From Telluria antibiotica (GTDB lineage: Bacteria > Pseudomonadota > Gammaproteobacteria > Burkholderiales > Burkholderiaceae_D): a stretch of DNA of 64,000 nucleotides. Below, in pieces: positions 1-7,906 of this stretch. The position numbers and the translations under genes were made by a program. The stretch covers positions 186,001-250,000 of the forward strand of contig NZ_JAAQOM010000010.1 in NCBI RefSeq assembly GCF_011682055.1, given 5' to 3'. The notes beneath the pieces are model-generated. The model did not search any database. It saw nothing but the letters and a program-made list of their open reading frames with translations, and was not told where the DNA came from. The number at the start of each line of letters is the position of its first letter. Position 1 is the stretch's first letter.

Positions 1-2
1 GC

Positions 3-80
3 CTCGTGAAGCAGTGGCGCGTGCGGCCGTGGACGACCGTGGTCGGCAAGGATGCCGCCAACCCGGTCCGTCCGGACTGA
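3..80 (+). CDS. C-terminal end of a gene cut by the window edge
   Basis: An open frame enters from the left edge and encodes about 25 residues, beginning LVKQWRV and ending PVRPD before TGA at 78-80. It converges on the DUF3443 gene, which stops 6 bp away. A short tail with no start is all that is visible, so no family can be named. It may also be chance open frame. Confidence 0.35.
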   Translation, partial: LVKQWRVRPWTTVVGKDAANPVRPD

Positions 81-86
81 GGGTGC

Positions 87-1592
87 TCAGAACGCCCAGT
101 ACGGCCGGCTCGTGCTCGTCGCCATGCCCACGTAGACGTTGCGCCCGAAGAAGAAGGGCAGGCCCCAGTCGAAGGCGTTGCCGCTGCGCTTCTTCGTGTC
201 GTACTTTCCGCCGACCCAGCCCGCCACCGTGCCGCCCGGCAGGTGGTCGATGTCCGTGATGGTGAACGCCACGTTGCTCGACGCGCTGCCGTCGTAGGCC
301 ATCACCGTCGCGTTCAGGCTCTGGGGGCTCGTCGGGCAATAGAAGTCCGTGCTCAACGTGCAGGCCGGCAGGCTCGTGTCGTCGAAGTACAGGCCGTTCG
401 ACCCGCTGTCGATGAAGCTGGCGGTCATTGTCGTGCCTTTGTACACGGTCGTGAAGTCGCCGCTGGAATTGGCGACGTAGCGCGTGGCCGTGCCGAGCCC
501 GTTGTTCGGCTGCGTGCCGATGCCGAACGTGAGCGTCCCCTTGAGCGACGTCGCGCCGGACGCACCGACGGCCGGCAGCGACACGACGACGCCGTTGTTG
601 TCGCCGGCGAAGGCGCCGACCGGATTCGCGACCTGCTTGTCCAGCGCCAGCGCCGTCGACGTGCACGTGCCGCTCGCACAGGCGTAATACGTCGCGCTGA
701 TGGCGCTGCTCGCGCACGCCTGGCCGCAATCTTCCTTGAACAGCCCGACACCGAGGATGCCGTTGGCGCCCAGCGTCGCGACGGTGTTCATGCTGCTGCC
801 GGTGCTGCTGCACGACGTCGGTGCCGTCGCCACGCCGCCCGGCGCCTGGCCGATGAGCTGGATCGATTGCGCCGCGGCCGTCTCGCCGGCCAGCTTGATG
901 TCGGCCTGCACGATGGCGCCCCATGTGTAGCCGCTCACGAACTGGCCGCATTCGCCGACGGCCGCGCCGGTGCTCGACGTGACGGTCGGCAGTGCCAGCG
1001 CGCCGTCGAGCGGGGCGATCAGGCGGAGGCCGTAGGAGCCCGTGTCGAGCAGCACGTGGTCGATCGTCTGGCAGACCGTCGTGCCGGGGCGGCACACGGT
1101 GACGCTCACGAACGGCGCGTTGAACGGGCCGCCCGCGCCCGCGGGGCCGTTGTCGACGACGATCGGGATCGCGTTCGCGGGCGGCGCCACCGTCACGGCG
1201 ACGCTGTTGCTTGCCTGGCCACACGTGATCGTATAGGTGGCCGTGTAGGCGCCGGCCTGCGCGGCCGGCGTCACCTGCTGGCTGCCGCTCGTGGCGACCT
1301 GGCCGGACCAGGCGCCGGACGCCGTGCATGCCGTCGCGCCCGTGTCCTGCGAGCTCCACGTCAAGGTCAGCGGCTGGCCGGCCGTGACGGTCGCGGTGGA
1401 TGCGGAGATCGCGGCCGTCGGCTGGACGGCGGCCGGCGCGGATGGGCTCGCCACGGACGCTGCGGTCGAGCCGGTGCTGCCGGTGCTGCCGCCACCGCCA
1501 CCGCCACCGCCGCCGCACGCGGTCAGGATCAAACAGGCGCACGTCGTGGCCAGCGCCGCGAGGCCGCGGCGTACATCGAGCATCGTCGTCAT
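87..1592 (-). CDS. DUF3443 family lipoprotein
   Basis: 501 residues. A signal peptide ends in a lipobox L-T-A-C with Cys26 as the lipidation site. It is followed by nine glycines, a Gly/Ser/Thr linker and an Ig-like stretch (about 60-140). The rest carries the DUF3443 hallmarks: a conserved N-x-I-P-I-V-V-D-N-G segment, a V-L-L-D-T-G-S-Y-G-L-R motif recalling aspartic-protease folds, and a late F-I-D-S-G-S-N-G-L-Y-F-D motif. These two D-T/S-G-S motifs suggest a pepsin-like fold, but no activity is established. Its ATG overlaps the stop of the upstream DUF2844 gene by 4 bp, so the two are translationally coupled. Family assignment is from remembered motifs; function unknown. Confidence 0.85.
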   Translation of the reverse strand: MTTMLDVRRGLAALATTCACLILTACGGGGGGGGGSTGSTGSTAASVASPSAPAAVQPTAAISASTATVTAGQPLTLTWSSQDTGATACTASGAWSGQVATSGSQQVTPAAQAGAYTATYTITCGQASNSVAVTVAPPANAIPIVVDNGPAGAGGPFNAPFVSVTVCRPGTTVCQTIDHVLLDTGSYGLRLIAPLDGALALPTVTSSTGAAVGECGQFVSGYTWGAIVQADIKLAGETAAAQSIQLIGQAPGGVATAPTSCSSTGSSMNTVATLGANGILGVGLFKEDCGQACASSAISATYYACASGTCTSTALALDKQVANPVGAFAGDNNGVVVSLPAVGASGATSLKGTLTFGIGTQPNNGLGTATRYVANSSGDFTTVYKGTTMTASFIDSGSNGLYFDDTSLPACTLSTDFYCPTSPQSLNATVMAYDGSASSNVAFTITDIDHLPGGTVAGWVGGKYDTKKRSGNAFDWGLPFFFGRNVYVGMATSTSRPYWAF

Positions 1593-2137
1593 TCGAGGGT
1601 ATCCGTGTCAAAGCCGGCCGGCAGCAGGCTGCGCACCCAGGCGCGGCCCGTGTAGGCACGCATGTGGCCGGTCGATTCGATCGTCACGTCCGGAGTCGCG
1701 GCGCGGACCCGGTTGCGGCCCGCCTTCGGGTGGCGTGCGCTTTCGTTCGTGAGCGTGGTGAAATGCTGGCCCAGCAGGTCGCGCAGGTCGGGCAGGAACG
1801 GGCCGTTCCAGGTGACGGCGAATACGACGCCGTCCTTGCCCACGTATTCGCGCACCGTCGTGCCCGTTTCCAGCACCGTCGTGTTGACGGTGTAGCCGGC
1901 GGCCGCCGTAGCGCCAGTCGCCGCCAGCGTCCTCGCCTGGTGCGCGCCCGTCGCGGCGGACAGCGCGCTCGGCGCGCGGCCCAGCGAGGCGAAGCACGGC
2001 TGCGCGGTCAGTCCCGCGACGAGGCCGGCGGTTGCCAAGAAGGCAAGGTGGAAGGGGAAACGAGCGTGGACAGCGGGAACTGGAGAGGAAGAAGTAGCGG
2101 GGCCGCGCGGTGCGACGCCGCCGGAAAACCGAGGCAT
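1589..2137 (-). CDS. DUF2844 family exported protein
   Basis: 182 residues with an N-terminal export signal: a hydrophobic run around residues 30-50 ends near A-Q-P-C-F-A. The mature part contains the DUF2844 pattern (L-G, a T-G-T-T-V-R-E-Y-V segment, D-G-V-V-F-A-V-T-W-x-G-P). The ATG at 2137 is chosen because AGGAG sits 6 bp upstream. It is first in a two-gene operon with the DUF3443 lipoprotein (4-bp ATGA overlap). This pair recurs in Burkholderiales, so the proteins probably work together in the envelope; the role is unknown. Confidence 0.85.
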   Translation of the reverse strand: MPRFSGGVAPRGPATSSSPVPAVHARFPFHLAFLATAGLVAGLTAQPCFASLGRAPSALSAATGAHQARTLAATGATAAAGYTVNTTVLETGTTVREYVGKDGVVFAVTWNGPFLPDLRDLLGQHFTTLTNESARHPKAGRNRVRAATPDVTIESTGHMRAYTGRAWVRSLLPAGFDTDTLE

Positions 2138-2223
2138 GCAAGCTCCTGTGTGCAGGGATAGCTTGCAGTGTAGCGGTGTGACTGGCTGGGTCGGTACGAA
2201 ACTTTACAAGCACTTACAACATC

Positions 2224-2243
2224 CGTTGCGTTACGGCAACGCA
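2224..2243. promoter_or_regulatory. Inverted repeat in divergent promoter region
   Basis: Two overlapping perfect dyads, CGTTGC-N6-GCAACG (2224-2241) and TGCGTT-N5-AACGCA (2227-2243), lie in the 203-bp gap between the DUF2844 and DUF969 genes. They may form an operator or a small hairpin. No regulator is encoded next to it, so the partner is unknown. Confidence 0.3.
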
Positions 2244-2340
2244 TTCGCTGATTCATTATTGGTGCACTAACGATTGCACGACGAGGGGCGGCTTGTCCGT
2301 AAGGTAAGATTCCGCACGCAACCACAACCGCTGGAGGACC

Positions 2341-3033
2341 ATGCACACCGCCGTCAACCTGTGGCCGCTGCTCGGCATCGCCGTCGTCACCGCCGGATTC
2401 CTGTTGCGCCTCCATCCCGTGCTCGTCGTCATCGCCGCCTGCGGCGTGACGGGGTGGGCCGCGCACATGCCCCTGATGCACCTGCTGGAATCGCTGGGCC
2501 GCGCGTTCATCAAGACCCGCAACCTGCCGCTGATCCTGCTGCTGCCGCTGGCCGCGATCGGCCTCCTGGAGCGCTTCGGCCTGAAGGAGCATGCACAGGC
2601 CAGCGTCGCGCGCATCCGCTCGGCGACGACGGGTCGGCTGCTGACGGTGTACCTGCTGGCGCGCGAAGTCGCGGCCGCGTTCGGCCTGACGAGCCTCGGC
2701 GGCCACCCGAACATGGTGCGTCCGCTCGTCGCGCCGATGGCCGAGGCGGCGGCCGAGGCGCGCCATGGCACGCTGCCGGAGCCGCTGCGCCGGCGCATCC
2801 GGGCGATGAGCGCGGCCACGGACAACGTCGGCCTGTTCTTCGGCGAGGACATCTTCGTCGCGTTCGGCGCCATCGTGCTGATGCAGACGATCCTGAAGGC
2901 CGAGGGCCTGGACGTCGATCCGATCCGCATGGCCCTGTGGGGCATCCCGACGGCGGTGACGGCGTTCGTCGTCCACGCGTGGAACCTGCGCCGGCTCGAC
3001 GCGCGCATCCGGCGCGAGACGGGAGGACGATGA
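2341..3033 (+). CDS. DUF969 family membrane protein
   Basis: 230 residues with several hydrophobic helices, the first from about residue 6. The sequence N-L-W-P-L-L-G-I-A-V-V, the R-x-F-I-K-T-R-N-L motif and the downstream N-M-V-R-P-L-V-A-P-M are characteristic of DUF969. A GGAGG precedes the ATG by 4 bp. Its stop overlaps the DUF979 start (ATGA), so the two membrane proteins are coupled and probably form one complex. With pcp next door, a transport role for pyroglutamyl peptides or 5-oxoproline is plausible but inferred from context only. Confidence 0.85.
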   Translation: MHTAVNLWPLLGIAVVTAGFLLRLHPVLVVIAACGVTGWAAHMPLMHLLESLGRAFIKTRNLPLILLLPLAAIGLLERFGLKEHAQASVARIRSATTGRLLTVYLLAREVAAAFGLTSLGGHPNMVRPLVAPMAEAAAEARHGTLPEPLRRRIRAMSAATDNVGLFFGEDIFVAFGAIVLMQTILKAEGLDVDPIRMALWGIPTAVTAFVVHAWNLRRLDARIRRETGGR

Positions 3034-3983
3034 TTTCGCTCGACGTCTTTTATGTCCTGGTCGGCCTGCTGTTCGCGGCGACGGCCGTCATGACCGTGCG
3101 CGACACGACGAACCCGCGCCGCATGACGACGGCGCTGTTCTGGGGCCTGTATGCGCTCGTCTATTTGCTGGGCGAACGGTTGCCGCCGGCCGTCGCGGGC
3201 GTGCTGATGGTTGCGATGGCGCTCGTCGCCGGCGCCGGCCTCGTGCGGCCCGGCGGCGCCGCCGTCGTGCCGGAAGCGGACCGGCAAGCCAGCGCCGCCC
3301 GGCTGGGCAACCGGCTGCTCGTGCCGGCGCTGGCGATTCCCGCCGTCACGATGCTGGGTTCCGTCGCGCTGAAGGACGTCCACGTCGGCGCGCGCCTCCT
3401 GCTCGACCCGAACAATCTCACGCTCGTCAGCATGGGCTGCGGCAGCCTCGCCGCGCTGGCGCTCGCGTGCGGGCTCACGCGAGCGACGCCGCTGCAGGGC
3501 GTGCGCGAGGCGCGCCGGCTGATCGACGCGATGAGCTGGGCCGTCGTGCTGCCGCACATGCTCGCGGTGCTCGGGCTGCTGTTTGCCGAGGCGGGCGTGG
3601 GCAAGGCGGTGGCGCACGTCGCGACGACGTACCTGCCGCTCGATTCGCGCCTGCTCGCCTGCGCCGCGTTCTGCGTGGGCATGGCATTATTTACCGTCGT
3701 GATGGGCAACGGCTTCGCCGCGTTTCCCGTCATCGCGGGCGGTATCGGGATTCCCGTGCTGGTCGGCGTCTACCATGCGAATCCCGCCGTGATGGCGGCG
3801 ATCGGCATGTTCAGCGCCTATTGCGGTACCCTGATGACGCCGATGGCTGCGAATTTCAACGTCGTGCCGGTGCTGCTGCTCGACCTGCCCGACAAGAATG
3901 CCGTGATCAAGGCCCAACTGCCGACTGCGCTGCCGCTGCTGGGCGCGAATATCGTCCTGCTGTATTGTTTGATGTATCGATGA
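3030..3983 (+). CDS. DUF979 family membrane protein
   Basis: 317 residues with about nine hydrophobic segments. It starts M-I-S-L-D-V-F-Y-V-L-V-G-L-L-F, typical of DUF979. The ATG at 3030 is fixed by the 4-bp overlap with the DUF969 stop and by GGGAGG just upstream. The C-terminal region (M-G-N-G-F-A-A-F-P-V, then a Y-C-G-T-L-M-T-P-M-A-A-N-F-N stretch) resembles the substrate-binding re-entrant regions of ion-coupled carboxylate/amino-acid permeases. Seven bases separate it from pcp. Probably the second half of a two-component permease; substrate unproven. Confidence 0.85.
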   Translation: MISLDVFYVLVGLLFAATAVMTVRDTTNPRRMTTALFWGLYALVYLLGERLPPAVAGVLMVAMALVAGAGLVRPGGAAVVPEADRQASAARLGNRLLVPALAIPAVTMLGSVALKDVHVGARLLLDPNNLTLVSMGCGSLAALALACGLTRATPLQGVREARRLIDAMSWAVVLPHMLAVLGLLFAEAGVGKAVAHVATTYLPLDSRLLACAAFCVGMALFTVVMGNGFAAFPVIAGGIGIPVLVGVYHANPAVMAAIGMFSAYCGTLMTPMAANFNVVPVLLLDLPDKNAVIKAQLPTALPLLGANIVLLYCLMYR

Positions 3984-3990
3984 GGCGACC

Positions 3991-4659
3991 ATGACCGCAT
4001 CCACACCCGCTCCCGTCAAGACCGTGCTGCTGACCGGCTTCGAGCCGTTCAGTGGCGCCACCATCAACCCGTCGTGGGAAGCCGCGCGCGCGCTGGACGG
4101 CTGGTCCGGGCCCGGCTTCACCGTCAGCGCGCGCCAGCTGCCGTGCGAATTCGGCCGCGCCACCGACGTCCTGCGCGACGCCGTGGCGGACGTGAAGCCC
4201 GACGTCGTGATCGCCGTCGGCCAGGCCGGCGGCCGTTCCGAGATCTCGCTGGAACGCGTGGCCATCAACATCGACGACGCGTCCATCCGCGACAACGCGG
4301 GCGCGCAACCCGTCGACACGCCCATCGTGGCCGCCGGCCCGCCCGCGTATTTCAGCACCTTGCCCGTCAAGGCCATCATGAAGGCGCTGCGCCTGCGCGG
4401 CTTTCCGGCCAGCGTGTCGCAGACGGCGGGCACGTTCGTGTGCAACCACGTGTTCTACGGCCTGATGCACCATGCGGTCGGACAGCCGCTGAAGGCAGGT
4501 TTCATCCACGTGCCGTTCCTGCCCGAGCAGGCGGCCGACCGGCCGGAGCGGCCGCCGTCGATGGCGTTGCGTGACATCGTCGATGCGCTGCGCATCGCGG
4601 TGGAGGTGGCGGTGGTCATGGAGACCGATACGCGGGAAGTGGGCGGCGCGATGCATTAA
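3991..4659 (+). CDS. pcp: Pyrrolidone-carboxylate (pyroglutamyl) peptidase
   Basis: 222 residues, close to the usual 215 of peptidase family C15. It removes N-terminal pyroglutamate from peptides in the cytoplasm. The start V-L-L-T-G-F-E-P-F is the family signature. The catalytic residues are visible in order: Glu in R-S-E-I-S-L-E-R, Cys in G-T-F-V-C-N-H-V-F-Y, and His in F-I-H-V-P-F-L-P. It is third in the DUF969-DUF979-pcp operon, which suggests that the membrane pair handles pyroglutamyl peptides or their product. Confidence 0.95.
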   Translation: MTASTPAPVKTVLLTGFEPFSGATINPSWEAARALDGWSGPGFTVSARQLPCEFGRATDVLRDAVADVKPDVVIAVGQAGGRSEISLERVAINIDDASIRDNAGAQPVDTPIVAAGPPAYFSTLPVKAIMKALRLRGFPASVSQTAGTFVCNHVFYGLMHHAVGQPLKAGFIHVPFLPEQAADRPERPPSMALRDIVDALRIAVEVAVVMETDTREVGGAMH

Positions 4660-4673
4660 TCGGGATGTTTCGA

Positions 4674-4753
4674 CGTAGGGTTGGCACCCCGTGCCCACGC
4701 GAACGTTTGCGTCATGCTGGCTTCCGCGTGAGCACAGGCGTGCCCACCCTACG
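4674..4753. repeat. REP/BIME-like palindromic element (two inverted units)
   Basis: It begins CGTAGGGTTGGCACC and ends in the inverse GTGCCCACCCTACG, joined by a spacer containing AACGTTTGCG. It lies between the convergent pcp and lysR genes. The terminal CCCTACG supplies the lysR stop (TAG read on the minus strand at 4749-4751). It can fold into a long hairpin and may act as a bidirectional terminator. Confidence 0.85.
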
Positions 4754-5654
4754 ATTCCCCGGCGGGGTTGAGAATATTGAGGAACGCCCGCACGACAGGC
4801 GCATCGTCCTGCGTCGGGTAGGTGATGTACAGATTGGCCGACGGCGGATTCGTGCGGATCGGCAGGAAGCGCACGCCCGGCCAGCCGATGCGGCTCGTCG
4901 TCGACGGCATCAGCGCCACGCCCAGGCCCGCGCCCACCATCGCGAGCAGGGTCTGGGGTTCGGCCGCTTCCTGGAAGATCGTCGGCTGGAAGCCCGCGTT
5001 GACGCAGCACTGGATCAGGTAGCGCGGCTCGGCCGACTGGTCCAGGTGCAGTGTCAGCATCGGTTCCTGGGCGATGTCGATCAGTTCGATGGCGCTCTGC
5101 TGCGCGAGCGGGTGCTGGTCGTTGATCGCGACGCACACGTCCTCGCGGAAGCACAGTTCCTGGTGCAGGCCTGCATTCCTCAGCATGTCCTCGTCGATCT
5201 TCGGCTCGCGCCAGAAGCCGACGTCGATCTGCTTGCCGCGCAGCGCGTCCCACTGGTCGTTCGGACCCAGTTCGTGGATGGTCCACGTCACGCGCGGGAA
5301 CTGGCTCTGGAACTGCTCCAGCAGGCCGGGAATCGGGCCCCACATCGCGGAGCCGACGATGCCCACGCGCAGGCGTCCCACTTCGCCGCGGTCGATCTGG
5401 CGGATGGTGTCGATGGTCATGCGCATGCGGCCCAGCAGGTCGGCCGCCTCGTGCATCAGCGCCTTGCCGGCGACGGTCAGCTCGAAGCTGCGCGTCGTGC
5501 GCGCGAACAGGCGCACGCCAAGCTCGCTCTCCAGCTTCATGATCTGCTGCGACAGCGGGGGCTGCGAGATGTGCAGGCGCTCGGCGGCGCGCGAAAAACT
5601 CTTTTCCTCGGCCACCGCCAGGAAGTATTTCAGCTGCTTCAGGTCGATCGACAT
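4749..5654 (-). CDS. LysR-family transcriptional regulator (pseudouridine operon)
   Basis: 301 residues. Residues 1-60 form the LysR winged helix-turn-helix (L-K-Q-L-K-Y-F-L-A-V-A-E-E-K-S-F-S-R-A-A-E-R-L). The rest is the two-lobed effector-binding domain. The ATG at 5654 is chosen because it opens this HTH at the usual position; the long upstream frame overlaps psuG. It is last in a minus-strand series psuK-psuG-lysR, 8 bp after psuG, so it probably responds to a pseudouridine or ribose-derived ligand. That role is inferred from position. Its stop codon lies inside the REP element downstream. Confidence 0.9.
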   Translation of the reverse strand: MSIDLKQLKYFLAVAEEKSFSRAAERLHISQPPLSQQIMKLESELGVRLFARTTRSFELTVAGKALMHEAADLLGRMRMTIDTIRQIDRGEVGRLRVGIVGSAMWGPIPGLLEQFQSQFPRVTWTIHELGPNDQWDALRGKQIDVGFWREPKIDEDMLRNAGLHQELCFREDVCVAINDQHPLAQQSAIELIDIAQEPMLTLHLDQSAEPRYLIQCCVNAGFQPTIFQEAAEPQTLLAMVGAGLGVALMPSTTSRIGWPGVRFLPIRTNPPSANLYITYPTQDDAPVVRAFLNILNPAGES

Positions 5655-5662
5655 GATGGGTC

Positions 5663-6583
5663 TCACACGTGGGCTGCCGCGTGCAGCGCCACCGCGAGGT
5701 GCGCGCCGACGAGCGCGTTGTTCTTCACGAGCGCGATGTTGGTGGCGAGGCTCCGGCCGCCCGTCAGGTCCTTGATGCGGGCGAGCAGGAAGGGCGTCAC
5801 GGCCTTGCCCTTGACGCCTCGCGCGTCCGCCTCGCGCAGCGCCTGGGCGATGATGCCGTCGATCTCGTCGCTTTGCATCGCCGACTCCACCGGCACCGGA
5901 TTGCTGACAACGACGCCGCCCGTGAGTCCCAGCTGCCACTTGGTGCGGATGAAGCGGGCCTGCTGCGCCGGCGTGTCGAGCTGGAAGTCGGCATTGAAAC
6001 CCGATTCGCGCGTGAAGAAGGCGGGGAAGCCCGGCTGGCCCACGCTCACGACCGGCACGCCGTGCGTTTCCAGGTATTCCAGGGTAAGACCGATGTCGAG
6101 GATCGATTTCACGCCCGCGCACACGACCGCGACGTTCGTGCGTGCCAGTTCCTGCAGGTCGGCCGAGATGTCGAAGCTCGTCTCGGCGCCGCGGTGCACG
6201 CCGCCGATGCCGCCCGTGACGAACACCTCGATGCCGGCGAGGGCCGCGCAGATCATCGTCGCGGCCACCGTCGTCGCGCCCAGCTTCTTCTCGGCAAGCA
6301 CGTACGCGAGGTCGCGCCGGCTGACCTTCAGCGCATCCTGCGCGTTGCCCAGCTGTTCGAGCTGCGCGTCGGCGAGGCCCACGCAGATCTTGCCGTCGAT
6401 GAGGGCGATGGTGGCCGGCACCGCGCCCGCGTCGCGGATCACCTGTTCGACCTCGCGCGCCGTCTGCACGTTCTGCGGGTACGGCATGCCGTGCGAGATG
6501 ATCGTCGACTCGAGCGCGACCACGGGCTTGCCGGCCGCGCGCGCGGCCGCCACTTCGGGGGAAAACTGGAGGAAGGCTTGCAT
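5663..6583 (-). CDS. psuG: Pseudouridine-5'-phosphate glycosidase
   Basis: 306 residues, the normal size. It cleaves pseudouridine 5'-phosphate to uracil and ribose 5-phosphate in the cytoplasm. Family landmarks: V-A-L-E-S-T-I-I-S-H-G-M-P-Y-P near the N-terminus, F-V-T-G-G-I-G-G-V-H-R-G in the middle, and T-N-I-A-L-V-K-N-N-A near the end. The ATG at 6583 has AGGA 7 bp upstream and begins 2 bp after the kinase stop. The uracil it releases can enter the reductive pathway encoded 17 kb away in the same window. Confidence 0.95.
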   Translation of the reverse strand: MQAFLQFSPEVAAARAAGKPVVALESTIISHGMPYPQNVQTAREVEQVIRDAGAVPATIALIDGKICVGLADAQLEQLGNAQDALKVSRRDLAYVLAEKKLGATTVAATMICAALAGIEVFVTGGIGGVHRGAETSFDISADLQELARTNVAVVCAGVKSILDIGLTLEYLETHGVPVVSVGQPGFPAFFTRESGFNADFQLDTPAQQARFIRTKWQLGLTGGVVVSNPVPVESAMQSDEIDGIIAQALREADARGVKGKAVTPFLLARIKDLTGGRSLATNIALVKNNALVGAHLAVALHAAAHV

Positions 6584-6585
6584 GT

Positions 6586-7701
6586 TCAGTCCTGTGAAAG
6601 CAAAGGATGTTCGGTGGCGAGGCTGTCCGGCCCCAGGCCCGGGTGCACGGTTTCGGGCACGCCCAGGGTGAGCGACGACAGGTGCAGGCCGCGCCGGCAC
6701 GCGAGCACGAGGTCGTCCGCGCCGTCGTCCTGCACGAGCGACCAGCAGACGGCCGCCGCGAACGCATCGCCGGCGCCCGTCACGTCGACGACGCTTGCCG
6801 CCGGCGCGGGCAGGTCGACGATGCCGTCGCCCGCGGTGACGAGCACGCCGCGCGCGCCGCGCGTGACGATCACGTCGCGCGCGCCCTGCGCCTGCACGTC
6901 GCGCATGGCGGCTCTGATCGCAGCGTCGTCCCGCAGCGCACGCTTGAGGTGGGCCGCCAGTTCGCCGGCGTTCAGGATCATGAGGCGCACGCCGGCGAGG
7001 TCCGATGGCAGGCGCGCCATCTTCGGTTCGGACACGGCCACCAGCACGAGCGGCGTGCCGGCGCGCCGCGCCTGCGCGGCGAGGGCGGCGACCGTCTCCT
7101 GCGGCAGGTTCAGGTCGGCCACGACGAGGCCCGCGCCCGCGAGCTGCGCCTGGCGCGCGTCGATGAACGCGGGCTCCATGCGGTCGTACAATGCCATGTC
7201 GGCGAGCGCGACGACCATCTCGCCGTCCCGGTCCAGCACGGCCGTGTACGTGCCGCTGCAGCAGCCTTCGAGGCGCAGCGCGCCGCGCACGTCGATGCCG
7301 AGGCTTTCCGCATGGGCGAGCAGGGCGGCGCCGGAGGAATCGGCCCCGATGGCCGTCAGCAGCGCGACCGTCGTGCCGAGGCGCGCGAGGTTTTCCGCGA
7401 TGTTGCGCGCCACGCCGCCGAACGATTCGCCCAGGCTGGCCGGGTTCGACGTGCGCAGCGCGATAGCATCGACGGAACGGAGCTTGCGGTCGAGGTTCGC
7501 CGCGCCCACGCAGACGACGGGGCGGTGCACCGGCAGCACATAGGCGCGTCCCAGCAGCTTGCGCTCGCGGATCAGCCCCGCGATATAGCCGGCGACGGCC
7601 GAGCGCGACAGCCCCAGCTGGTTCGCGAGCTCCTGCTGCGAGATGAACGGGTTCGCGCGGATGGCCTCGTACAGCTGTTGTTTCTTTGAGGGTTCGGTCA
7701 C
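6586..7701 (-). CDS. psuK: Pseudouridine kinase with N-terminal HTH (PfkB family, YeiI-like)
   Basis: 371 residues. About residues 1-55 are a winged helix-turn-helix (Q-L-Y-E-A-I-R-A-N-P, then Q-Q-E-L-A-N-Q-L-G-L-S-R-S-A-V). About 60-355 are a PfkB sugar-kinase domain with the C-terminal signature D-V-T-G-A-G-D-A-F holding the catalytic Asp. Translation starts at GTG (7699-7701). Coupling to psuG (2-bp gap) supports pseudouridine as the substrate, giving pseudouridine 5'-phosphate. Upstream lie two identical-phase dyads that could be the operator for its own HTH. PfkB substrate specificity cannot be read from the sequence alone. Confidence 0.85.
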   Translation of the reverse strand: MTEPSKKQQLYEAIRANPFISQQELANQLGLSRSAVAGYIAGLIRERKLLGRAYVLPVHRPVVCVGAANLDRKLRSVDAIALRTSNPASLGESFGGVARNIAENLARLGTTVALLTAIGADSSGAALLAHAESLGIDVRGALRLEGCCSGTYTAVLDRDGEMVVALADMALYDRMEPAFIDARQAQLAGAGLVVADLNLPQETVAALAAQARRAGTPLVLVAVSEPKMARLPSDLAGVRLMILNAGELAAHLKRALRDDAAIRAAMRDVQAQGARDVIVTRGARGVLVTAGDGIVDLPAPAASVVDVTGAGDAFAAAVCWSLVQDDGADDLVLACRRGLHLSSLTLGVPETVHPGLGPDSLATEHPLLSQD

Positions 7702-7715
7702 GGTTCGAGATGGGA

Positions 7716-7748
7716 TAAACTTTTGTTTTTCATCTTAAACATTTGTTT
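7716..7748. promoter_or_regulatory. Twin dyad operator upstream of psuK
   Basis: Two copies of the palindrome AAACAAAWGTTT (minus strand: AAACAAATGTTT at 7737-7748 and AAACAAAAGTTT at 7717-7728) start 20 bp apart, about two helical turns. They end 15 bp before the psuK GTG. The AT-rich pair stands out in this GC-rich sequence. It is the natural binding site for the HTH of PsuK or for the LysR protein of the same operon. Confidence 0.55.
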
Positions 7749-7820
7749 GGTCGTGGTCAACGCATCCGCATCCAGTCTAGCGCGAATTTATACCGTGAAG
7801 ATATAAATCGACCAGAAAAA

Positions 7821-7837
7821 TGGTATTTGCCATACCA
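7821..7837. promoter_or_regulatory. Inverted-repeat operator ahead of the nucleoside operon
   Basis: TGGTATTTGCCATACCA has perfect 6-bp arms with a 5-bp spacer. It overlaps a possible -35 (TTGCCA, 7827-7832), which is followed 18 bp later by CATAGT (7851-7856). A repressor bound here would block transcription of xapA-deoBC. The cognate protein is not identified; GntR-type sites look similar. Confidence 0.5.
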
Positions 7838-7906
7838 ATCGACAATCATGCATAGTTGCCACATTTCGGTGCGCCGCCGCGCCTCATCCTCGATCCGACC
7901 GCGACA

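Noticed and set aside
1485..1520. CCACCG microsatellite as a regulatory repeat
   Set aside because: It is simply the poly-glycine linker after the lipobox of the DUF3443 lipoprotein; at most a slippage hotspot.
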